DNA from: Leifsonia xyli
Lineage (GTDB): Bacteria > Actinomycetota > Actinomycetes > Actinomycetales > Microbacteriaceae
NCBI GenBank assembly: GCA_003243275.1
Contig: QFQR01000019.1
Span: 1 to 10,626 of the forward strand
Length of the DNA stretch: 10,626 nt
Reading direction: 5' to 3'
The notes under the pieces were generated by a model. It worked only from the letters and a program-made list of their open reading frames with translations, did not search any database and was not told the origin of the DNA. This document shows, in pieces, positions 4,994-10,626 of the stretch (its first letter is position 1; the number at the start of each line of letters is the position of its first letter). The position numbers and the translations under genes were made by a program.

Positions 4994-7991
4994 AGGCGCT
5001 GAGGCGCGAGCCCTCGGGATCGTAGAAGACGGTGCCCTTGACCACGCGGGCGGTGATCGTCCGGTCCGGCATGGGGATATGGAGCGTCTCTCCGTCGCGG
5101 GCACGGCCGTCGGCGACCACCGCCATGGCGATCGAGCGGCCGAGCGCTTCGCTCCAATAGGAGGAGGTGACATGGCCGAGCATGGTCATCGGCTTCGGCT
5201 GGTTCGGATCGGCGACGATCTGGGCGCCTTCCTGCAGCACGATCTTCGGATCGTCGGTCAACAGGCCGACGAGCTGCTTGCGGCCCTTCGCCACCATATC
5301 GGGGCGCGAGAGCGAGCGCTTGCCGACGAAATCGAGCTTGGCCTTGCCGATCGCCCAGGTCAGGCCGGCATCGTCCGGCGTCAGCGTGCCATCCGTGTCC
5401 TGGCCGACGATGATGTAGCCCTTCTCGGCGCGCAGCACATGCATGGTCTCGGTGCCGTAGGGCGTGATGCCGTAAGGCTGGCCAGCCGCCATGAGCTTCT
5501 CCCAGAGGGCGCGGCCATGGCGGGCGGGGACGTTGACCTCGAAGCCGAGCTCGCCGGTGAAGGACACCCGGAACAGCCGGGCCGGGAAGCCGGCGACGGT
5601 GCAGGTCGCGACCGACATGTGCGGGAACGCCGCCTCGGAGATGTCGAGCCCCTCGACGAAGGGCTCGAGCAGCTTGCGGGCGTTCGGGCCCTGCAGGGCG
5701 ATGACCGCCCATTGCTCGGTGGTAGAGGTGAGCCAGACCTTGAGCTCCGGCCATTCGGTCTGGAGGTAATCCTCCATCATGTTGAGGACGCGAGCCGCGC
5801 CGCCGGTCGTAGTGGTGACGTGGAAGCGCCCCTCCGCCAGCCGGCCGATGACGCCGTCGTCGCGGATGAAGCCGTCCTCGCCGAGCAGCAGGCCGTAGCG
5901 GCAGCGCCCGACCCCGAGCTTCGCCCAGGGATTGGTGTACATCCGCTCCATGAAGGTCACGGCGTCCGGCCCGACGACCTCGATCTTGCCGAGCGTCGAG
6001 GCATCGAAGATGCCGACGGAAGTACGGGCGGCCCGGCATTCGCGGTTGACGGCGGCGTGCATGTCCTCGCCACCTTTCGGGAAGTACCAGGCGCGGCGCC
6101 ACAGGGCGACGGGCTCGAAAACCGCTCCTTCAGCCTCTGCCCAGGGGTCGATCGGCGTCTTGCGCGTGACCTCGAAGGTCGCGTCCTGGTGGTAGCCGGC
6201 GAAGGTACCGAAGGTGGTCGGCGTGTAGGGCGGGCGGAAGGTGGTGAGGCCAACCTGCGGCGGCTCCTTGCCCAGCGCGTTGGCGGCGATCATCAGGCCG
6301 TTGACGTTCGACATCTTGCCCTGGTCGGTCGCCATGCCGTTGGTGGTGTAGCGCTTGACGTGCTCGATCGAGCGCATGCCCTCGCGGACCGCAAGGCGGA
6401 TGTCCTTGGCGGTGACGTCATTCTGGAAATCGATGAAGGCCTTGGCGCTCGCCGGATCGCGGTCGGTCGGGAGCTCCGTGAGCGTGATGCCGGAGCCGGT
6501 ACGGTCGGCGGTGATGGCGAAGGTCTGCGCTGCCGCATCCCGGCCGGCGGCGCGGGCTGCGGCTGCACCCGCAGCGGCGCCGTCGTCGAGGACGGCGGCG
6601 ATGCCCCAGAGGCCGCGGCCAGCGCCCGCAATGTGGACGGCTTCGGTCTTCTTGCCCGGCAGGAACGCCTTGAGCTTGTCGTCCCAGGCCAGGCTGCCCT
6701 TGGTATGGCTGAAGAGATGCAGGCTGGGAGTCCAGCCGCCGCACATCAGGACGGCGTCGCAGGCGATCTCGCGGGCGGCGCCCGCTCTGCCGTTATCGAG
6801 GCGGTTGACGCGCAGCGACTTCACACGCAGGCGGCCCGAGGTGCCGGTGACGCTGTGGCCGAGCAGGGTTTCGATGCCGAGCATGCGGGCGCGGTCGGTA
6901 AGGGCAGGGTCGACGCTCGCGCGGATGTCGACGATGACGGCGGGCTTGGCACCGGCCTCCGCGAGGTCGAAGGCCGCGAACCAGGCCGAGTCATGGGCGG
7001 TGGCGACGGCGGGGCGATCGCCGACCTTGACGCCGTAGCGGTGAAGGTAGGTCTGGGCGGCGCCGGCCAGCATCACGCCGGGGCGGTCGTTGCCGTCGAA
7101 GACGAGGGGCTTCTCAAGCGCGCCTTGGGCGAGCACGACCTGGTTGGCCCGGACCTTCCACATCCGCTCGCGCGGTGCGTCGGCGGGCGGCGTCGCGAGG
7201 TGGTCGGTCAGGCGCTGCGCCAGGCCGATCAGGTTCTGGTGGTAGTAGCCGATCGCCGTCGTCCGGGTCATGACGGCGACGTTCGGGAGCGCGGCCAGTT
7301 CGGCGAGGGCCGCGGCCAGCCAGTCCCAGGCCGGCTTGCCGTCGATCGTCACCGACGGCTCGGAGAGGAGGCTGCCGCCGGGCTCGGCGGTCTCGTCGAC
7401 GATCAAGACGGAGGCGCCGGAACGGCCGGCGGCGAGCGCCGCGGCAAGGCCGGCCGGGCCGGCACCGATCACCAGCACATCGACATGGGCGAAGCGGCTG
7501 GCGTAGCGGTCGGCGTCGGGCTCGGTTGGGGAAACGCCGAGGCCGGCGGCATTCCTGATGACCGGTTCATAGACGCGGTCCCAGAAGGAGCGCGGCCACA
7601 TGAAGGTCTTGTAGTAGAAGCCGGCGGAGAACAGCGAGCCCAGGCGGTCGTTGATCGCGCCGAGGTCGAAGGCGAGGCTCGGCCAGCGGTTCTGGCTGGT
7701 CGCTTCCAGGCCGTCGCGCAGTTCCTGGATCGTCGCGCGGGTGTTCGGCTCGAAGCGGCCGGGGCCGCGGCTTGTGCCCATCAGCGCGTTCGGCTCGTCG
7801 GAGCTGGCGCAGACCACGCCGCGCGGGCGGTGATATTTGAAGGAGCGGCCCATCAGGTGGACGCCGTTGGCGAGCAGTGCCGAGGCGAGGGTGTCGCCTG
7901 CGAGCCCCTGATAGCTCTTGTCGTCGAAGCTGAAGCGGACGGGCTTCTTGTGATCGACGCGGCCCCGGTTCGGGAGACGGTAGCGGGTCAT
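4992..7991 (-). CDS. soxA: Sarcosine oxidase, alpha subunit
   Basis: This is the large subunit of heterotetrameric sarcosine oxidase, 999 residues. Residues about 1-100 form the ferredoxin-like N-terminal domain without cluster cysteines (PNRGRVDHKKPVRFSFD, FKYHRPRGVVCASSDEPNAL). A Rossmann nucleotide-binding domain begins at 170 with DVLVIGAGPAGLAAALAAGR (Gly176, Gly178, Gly181), probably binding NAD+, and continues to about 490 through VLAQGALEKPLVFDGNDRPG and VHIAGAGRGLWG. A linker (GMRSIEHVKRYTTNGMATDQ) leads to a GcvT-like aminomethyltransferase domain from about 610 to the end, which binds THF and converts the methyl carbon, released as an imine at the beta-subunit flavin, to methylene-THF. 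GELGFEVNVPA and YGTETMHVLRAEKGYI are typical of that domain. The start overlaps the soxD stop (ATGA) and has GGAGG six bases upstream, so the longer upstream open frame is ignored. Confidence 0.97.
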   Translation of the reverse strand: MTRYRLPNRGRVDHKKPVRFSFDDKSYQGLAGDTLASALLANGVHLMGRSFKYHRPRGVVCASSDEPNALMGTSRGPGRFEPNTRATIQELRDGLEATSQNRWPSLAFDLGAINDRLGSLFSAGFYYKTFMWPRSFWDRVYEPVIRNAAGLGVSPTEPDADRYASRFAHVDVLVIGAGPAGLAAALAAGRSGASVLIVDETAEPGGSLLSEPSVTIDGKPAWDWLAAALAELAALPNVAVMTRTTAIGYYHQNLIGLAQRLTDHLATPPADAPRERMWKVRANQVVLAQGALEKPLVFDGNDRPGVMLAGAAQTYLHRYGVKVGDRPAVATAHDSAWFAAFDLAEAGAKPAVIVDIRASVDPALTDRARMLGIETLLGHSVTGTSGRLRVKSLRVNRLDNGRAGAAREIACDAVLMCGGWTPSLHLFSHTKGSLAWDDKLKAFLPGKKTEAVHIAGAGRGLWGIAAVLDDGAAAGAAAARAAGRDAAAQTFAITADRTGSGITLTELPTDRDPASAKAFIDFQNDVTAKDIRLAVREGMRSIEHVKRYTTNGMATDQGKMSNVNGLMIAANALGKEPPQVGLTTFRPPYTPTTFGTFAGYHQDATFEVTRKTPIDPWAEAEGAVFEPVALWRRAWYFPKGGEDMHAAVNRECRAARTSVGIFDASTLGKIEVVGPDAVTFMERMYTNPWAKLGVGRCRYGLLLGEDGFIRDDGVIGRLAEGRFHVTTTTGGAARVLNMMEDYLQTEWPELKVWLTSTTEQWAVIALQGPNARKLLEPFVEGLDISEAAFPHMSVATCTVAGFPARLFRVSFTGELGFEVNVPARHGRALWEKLMAAGQPYGITPYGTETMHVLRAEKGYIIVGQDTDGTLTPDDAGLTWAIGKAKLDFVGKRSLSRPDMVAKGRKQLVGLLTDDPKIVLQEGAQIVADPNQPKPMTMLGHVTSSYWSEALGRSIAMAVVADGRARDGETLHIPMPDRTITARVVKGTVFYDPEGSRLSA

Positions 7992-8290
7992 TCGGTCCCT
8001 CCCGTGAGGCTGGCGAGGTCGGGGCGGGGCTCGCCCGCCTTGTAGGTGAGAAGGAAGCGGTCGGAGACGGTCTCGCGCGCCGCGTTGAAGAAGCGGGCGC
8101 AGCCGTTGACGTGGCGCCAGCGCTCGAAATGGACGCCGCGCGGGTTCGAGCGGATGAAGAGGAAGTCGCGCCACTCTTCGTCAGTGAGCTGCGACGGGTC
8201 CTGCGGCCGGGCGATATGGGCTTCGCCGGCATAGGCGAATTCGAGCTCGGGCAGGTCCTGCTCGCAATAAGGGCAGCGGATCAGCAGCAT
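7988..8290 (-). CDS. soxD: Sarcosine oxidase, delta subunit (zinc-binding)
   Basis: This is the 100-residue delta subunit of heterotetrameric sarcosine oxidase, a small structural zinc protein of the complex. It opens with MLLIRCPYCEQ and carries Cys6, Cys9, His60 and Cys64 (RHVNGCARFF). These match the zinc ligands seen in the characterised enzyme, shifted by one residue in the second pair. The segments EFAYAGEAHIARP, LFIRSNPRGVHFERWRH and FFNAARETVSDRF are standard for the family. Its ATG lies 9 nt after the soxB stop, with TGAGGA overlapping that stop as the ribosome-binding site, and its own TGA overlaps the soxA ATG. Both junctions point to translational coupling and fixed stoichiometry. 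No oddities seen. Confidence 0.97.
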   Translation of the reverse strand: MLLIRCPYCEQDLPELEFAYAGEAHIARPQDPSQLTDEEWRDFLFIRSNPRGVHFERWRHVNGCARFFNAARETVSDRFLLTYKAGEPRPDLASLTGGTE

Positions 8291-8299
8291 GGCGGGTCC

Positions 8300-9553
8300 T
8301 CAGTGCGCGACGGCGGCCGCGGCCGCCTCGTCGATCAGCCGTCCGGTGGTGAAGCGTTCGAGGGTGAAGGGGGCATTGATCGCGTGCGGTTCGTCGCGTG
8401 CGATCGTGTGCGCGAAGATATGGGCCGAGCCCGGCGTCGCCTTGAAGCCTCCTGTCCCCCAGCCGCAATTGACGTAGAGACCGGGCACCGGGGTCTTGCC
8501 GATGATCGGCGAGCGGTCGGGCGTCACATCGACGATGCCGCCCCATTTGCGCAGCATCCGCATACGCCGGAAGATCGGGAAGATCTCGCAGATCGACGCC
8601 AGCGTATGCTCGATCAGCGGCAGGCCGCCGCGCTGGGAATAGCTCACATATTGGTCGGTACCGGAGCCGATGACGAGCTCGCCCTTGTCGGACTGACTGA
8701 TATAGGCGTGCACCGAGTTCGACATGACGACACAGGGGAAGATCGGCTTCACCGGCTCGGAGACGAGCGCCTGCAGCGGATAGGATTCGAGCGGCAGGCG
8801 CACGCCGGCGGTCTCCATCACCACCGAGGTATTGCCGGCAGCGGAGACCGCGACCTTCTTCGCGGCGATGAAGCCCTTCGGCGTCTCGACCCCGGTCACG
8901 CGCCCGTCCGGCCCGCGGCGGATCGCCGTGACCGGGCAGTTCTGGATGATGTCGACGCCGCGTGCCGCCGCGCCGCGGGCATAGCCCCAGGCGACGGCAT
9001 CGTGCCGGGCGGTGCCGGCGCGGCGCTGCAAGGCCGCACCGACGACCGGGTAGCGAGCCGAGGGGGAGATATCGAGCGGTGGGCAGAAGCGCTGCGCCTC
9101 CTGCGCCGTTAGCCACTCGTTGTCGACGCCGTTCAGGCGGTTCGAGTGGACATGGCGCTGGAAGGACTGCACGTCGTGGACATTGTGCGCCAGCATCATC
9201 ACGCCGCGCTTGGAGTACATGACGTTGTAGTTCAGCTCCTGGGAGAGGTTCTCCCAGAGGTCGAGCGCGTGATCATAGAGGCGCGCGCTCTCGTCATAGA
9301 GATAGTTCGAGCGGATGATCGTGGTGTTACGGCCGGTGTTGCCGCCGCCGAGCCAGCCCTTGTCGATCACCGCGACATTGCTGATCCCGTGCTCCTTCGC
9401 CAGGTAGTAGGCGGCGCCGAGGCCGTGCCCGCCGGCGCCGACGATGACCACGTCATAGCTGGCCCTGGGCTGCGCGTCCGGCCATTGCGGCGTCCAGTTC
9501 TTCTGGCCGGTCAGCGCGCCCCTGATGACCTGCGCGAAAGAGAAATGCGTCAT
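8300..9553 (-). CDS. soxB: Sarcosine oxidase, beta subunit
   Basis: This is the catalytic flavin subunit (417 residues) of heterotetrameric sarcosine oxidase. It oxidises the N-methyl group of sarcosine at non-covalent FAD and passes electrons to covalent FMN, where O2 is reduced to H2O2. The DAO-type FAD fold starts at about residue 33 with YDVVIVGAGGHGLGAAYYLA (dinucleotide motif at 39-44), followed by VAVIDKGWLGGGNTGRNTTI. His184 in the TARHDAVAWGYA segment is the likely covalent FMN attachment site by family comparison. The C-terminal part has GGIVDVTPDRSPIIG and GLYVNCGWGTGGFKATPGS, which complete the FAD site. The N-terminus (MTHFSFAQVIRGALTG) is typical, and GGGAG lies six bases before the ATG. 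It is the first gene of the operon, read divergently from the regulator, so its promoter must lie in the 100-bp gap or inside the regulator gene. Confidence 0.97.
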   Translation of the reverse strand: MTHFSFAQVIRGALTGQKNWTPQWPDAQPRASYDVVIVGAGGHGLGAAYYLAKEHGISNVAVIDKGWLGGGNTGRNTTIIRSNYLYDESARLYDHALDLWENLSQELNYNVMYSKRGVMMLAHNVHDVQSFQRHVHSNRLNGVDNEWLTAQEAQRFCPPLDISPSARYPVVGAALQRRAGTARHDAVAWGYARGAAARGVDIIQNCPVTAIRRGPDGRVTGVETPKGFIAAKKVAVSAAGNTSVVMETAGVRLPLESYPLQALVSEPVKPIFPCVVMSNSVHAYISQSDKGELVIGSGTDQYVSYSQRGGLPLIEHTLASICEIFPIFRRMRMLRKWGGIVDVTPDRSPIIGKTPVPGLYVNCGWGTGGFKATPGSAHIFAHTIARDEPHAINAPFTLERFTTGRLIDEAAAAAVAH

Positions 9554-9562
9554 GCGGGACTC

Positions 9563-9589
9563 CCGGAATCCTTTGCCGAAGGATGCCGG
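9563..9589. repeat. 27-bp imperfect inverted repeat in front of soxB
   Basis: The arms are CCGG-A-ATCCTT and AAGGAT-G-CCGG around the 5-bp centre TGCCG. Ten of eleven arm positions are complementary. It begins 10 bp upstream of the soxB ATG and touches the GGGAG ribosome-binding site (9560-9564). It could be an operator or, if transcribed, a hairpin in the sox leader. The role is not shown by the sequence. Confidence 0.6.
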
Positions 9590-9605
9590 AATTCGGGGAT
9601 GGCGA

Positions 9606-9634
9606 GCTGTACCGGCCCGTCAGATATGCTGTAC
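9606..9634. repeat. Paired direct repeats GCTGTAC, candidate AraC-family operator
   Basis: GCTGTAC occurs at 9606-9612 and again at 9628-9634, in the same orientation with a 22-bp period, about two helical turns. Tandem half-sites on one face of the helix are how AraC/XylS-family proteins usually bind. The gene for such a protein starts 20 bp to the right. Assignment as its operator is inference. Confidence 0.45.
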
Positions 9635-9643
9635 ATTCGCGAC

Positions 9644-9649
9644 AGGAGG
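9644..9649 (+). promoter_or_regulatory. Ribosome-binding site of the regulator gene
   Basis: A perfect AGGAGG lies four bases before ATG 9654. It fixes the start of this gene and is stronger than the Shine-Dalgarno sequences of soxB and sdaA. Confidence 0.8.
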
Positions 9650-9653
9650 CTGC

Positions 9654-10626
9654 ATGGCCAAGCTCAAGGTCGGTTTCATCCTGGCGCGACGGTTCACGCT
9701 TTGCGCCTTCGCGAACTTCGTCGACGTGCTGCGCCTCTCCGCGGACGAAGGCGATCGCTCGCGGCCCATCCTCTGCGCCTGGCGCGTGCTGTCGCCGACG
9801 ATGGAGGCGATCGCCTCGAGCTGCGGCGTCGCGGTCCAGCCAGAGGAGCGCCTCGGCGACCCGGCGCGGTTCGACTATCTGGTGATCGTCGGCGGCCTCG
9901 TCGACGAGATCGAGAACCTGCACCCGGACACGGTCGGCTTCCTCAAGCGCGCCGCGGCGGCGGGCGTTCCGCTCGTCGGGGTCTGCACCGGCACCTTCAT
10001 CCTGCACCGGGCCGGCTTGATGCAGGGCTATCGCGCCTGCGTCAGCTGGTTCCATCACGCGGATTTCCTCGAGCGGTTCGACGGGCTGAAGCCGGTCTCG
10101 GATCAGATCTTCGTCGTCGATCGCGACCGGCTGACCTGCTCGGGCGGCGTCTCCTCGGCTCATCTCGCGGCCTTCATCGTCGAGCGCCATCTCGGGCGCG
10201 CCCGGGCGGCCAAGAGCCTGCATATCATGATCATCGACGAGGCGATGGCGGCGGAGGAGCCGCAGCCGGGCATGCCGCTGGCGCTGGTTGCCGGCGATCC
10301 GCTGGTGCGAAAGGCGCTGCTCCTGATGCAGCAGTCGATCGACGCTCCGCTTGCGATCGGGCGCCTGGCGACGCTGCTCGGGGTGGGCCGGCGCAAGCTC
10401 GAACGGCATTTCCGCGAAGCCCTGGCCATGACGCCGCTCGAGGCCGATCGGCTGATCCGCATCGAGCAGGCGAAGCACTTGCTGAAGACGACGGAGCGCT
10501 CGGCGACGCAGGTCGCGGCCGACACCGGCTTCTGCGACCTGCCCCACCTCATCCGCGTGTTTCGGGCAGTGGAAGGGGCAACCCCGGACGTCTTTCGAAA
10601 AATGCTTCGGACAACGCCAACCGTGC
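9654..10626 (+). CDS. GlxA-family transcriptional regulator (GATase1-like plus AraC HTH), cut by the window end
   Basis: The 324 codons present form a cytoplasmic DNA-binding regulator. Residues about 4-190 are a DJ-1/PfpI (class I amidotransferase-like) domain, with FDYLVIVGGL at 73-82, the elbow VGVCTGTFILHRAG with Cys111, and RACVSWFHHADFLERF. In GlxA-type regulators this domain senses a ligand rather than catalysing. Residues about 218-318 form the AraC/XylS double helix-turn-helix: AIGRLATLLGVGRRKLERHF, then SATQVAADTGFCDLPHLIRV and FRAVEGATPDVFRKML. The gene is still open at the last base, but the second HTH is complete, so only a few residues are probably missing. Relatives include GbdR (glycine betaine/dimethylglycine) and SouR (sarcosine) of Pseudomonas. 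Position next to soxB suggests it activates this operon in response to sarcosine or a related methylamine; that is inference. The frame is clean throughout, starting after a strong AGGAGG. Confidence 0.93.
   Translation, partial: MAKLKVGFILARRFTLCAFANFVDVLRLSADEGDRSRPILCAWRVLSPTMEAIASSCGVAVQPEERLGDPARFDYLVIVGGLVDEIENLHPDTVGFLKRAAAAGVPLVGVCTGTFILHRAGLMQGYRACVSWFHHADFLERFDGLKPVSDQIFVVDRDRLTCSGGVSSAHLAAFIVERHLGRARAAKSLHIMIIDEAMAAEEPQPGMPLALVAGDPLVRKALLLMQQSIDAPLAIGRLATLLGVGRRKLERHFREALAMTPLEADRLIRIEQAKHLLKTTERSATQVAADTGFCDLPHLIRVFRAVEGATPDVFRKMLRTTPTV

Larger units (their letters stand above)
9554..9653. promoter_or_regulatory. Divergent promoter/operator region between soxB and the GlxA-type regulator
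   Basis: This 100-bp gap must hold the start signals for both the sox operon and the regulator unless they lie inside the genes. A possible -10 for the rightward gene is TATGCT at 9625-9630, with no convincing -35; I could not identify a clean sigma-70 pair for soxB, as expected for an activator-dependent promoter. The region contains the direct and inverted repeats listed separately. Confidence 0.6.

Noticed and set aside
4981..6102. The soxG frame stays open upstream across the soxA C-terminal region
   Set aside because: The upstream translation is Arg/Pro/Gly-rich and unrelated to any family; soxG homology and its ribosome-binding site begin at 4980.
5079..8045. A 988-codon open frame on the + strand opposite soxA
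   Set aside because: Its translation is low-complexity, rich in Gly, Ala, Arg, Asp and Glu, with no recognisable domain. It is the usual antisense shadow of a GC-rich gene with strong third-position bias; soxA on the other strand is full-length and unmistakable.
7992..8174. The soxA frame stays open upstream into soxD
   Set aside because: The added residues have no homology, and the ATG at 7991 has GGAGG in front and the ATGA overlap typical of soxD-soxA.
9554..9653. A glycine or THF riboswitch in the soxB leader
   Set aside because: At most 100 nt are available and I could not find the conserved core of either class; only the simple inverted repeat is visible.
9453..10547. A 364-codon open frame on the minus strand opposite the regulator
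   Set aside because: Its composition is that of an antisense shadow, while the + strand frame encodes a clean GATase1-like plus AraC-type protein with a strong ribosome-binding site.
1..10626. CRISPR arrays, tRNA or rRNA genes, attachment sites, defence genes
   Set aside because: None was recognised on either strand; almost all of the window beyond 840 is accounted for by metabolic genes and one regulator.

Overview
The window is about two-thirds G+C by eye. It holds one long minus-strand operon for breaking down sarcosine (N-methylglycine), with a divergently transcribed GlxA-type AraC-family regulator at the right-hand end and decayed insertion-sequence debris at the left-hand end. Gene order, protein style and base composition suggest an alphaproteobacterium, probably of the Rhizobiales/Hyphomicrobiales. 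That is an inference; there is no rRNA or other marker gene here.

Layout from right to left, in the direction of transcription. The regulator (9654 to the window end, + strand) is separated by a 100-bp divergent promoter region from soxB, soxD, soxA and soxG, the four subunits of heterotetrameric sarcosine oxidase. These are followed by glyA (serine hydroxymethyltransferase), sdaA (iron-sulfur L-serine dehydratase) and purU (formyltetrahydrofolate deformylase). Junctions are tight: 9 nt between soxB and soxD, an ATGA overlap between soxD and soxA, 11 nt between soxA and soxG, and 17 nt between soxG and glyA. The one larger gap is the 79 nt between glyA and sdaA. Positions 1-840, beyond purU, contain the broken C-terminal part of an IS3-family transposase and then sequence in which I recognise no gene.

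The genes form a pathway. SoxBDAG converts sarcosine to glycine, delivering the methyl carbon to tetrahydrofolate as 5,10-methylene-THF. GlyA joins glycine with that C1 unit to make serine. SdaA deaminates serine to pyruvate. PurU can release excess folate-bound C1 as formate and regenerate THF. The regulator resembles the GbdR/SouR group that controls glycine betaine and sarcosine catabolism in Pseudomonas.

The most notable anomaly is in sdaA. Its frame breaks about 120 nt before the expected end, and the conserved C-terminal region, ending in the tail cysteine, lies intact in the +1 frame right up to 2 nt before purU. It is either a very recent frameshift or a base-calling error. The divergent promoter region also contains two identical 7-bp direct repeats 22 bp apart, as expected of an AraC-family operator, and a 27-bp imperfect inverted repeat touching the soxB ribosome-binding site. 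I found no clearly undescribed system; this is a well-organised version of a known catabolic operon.
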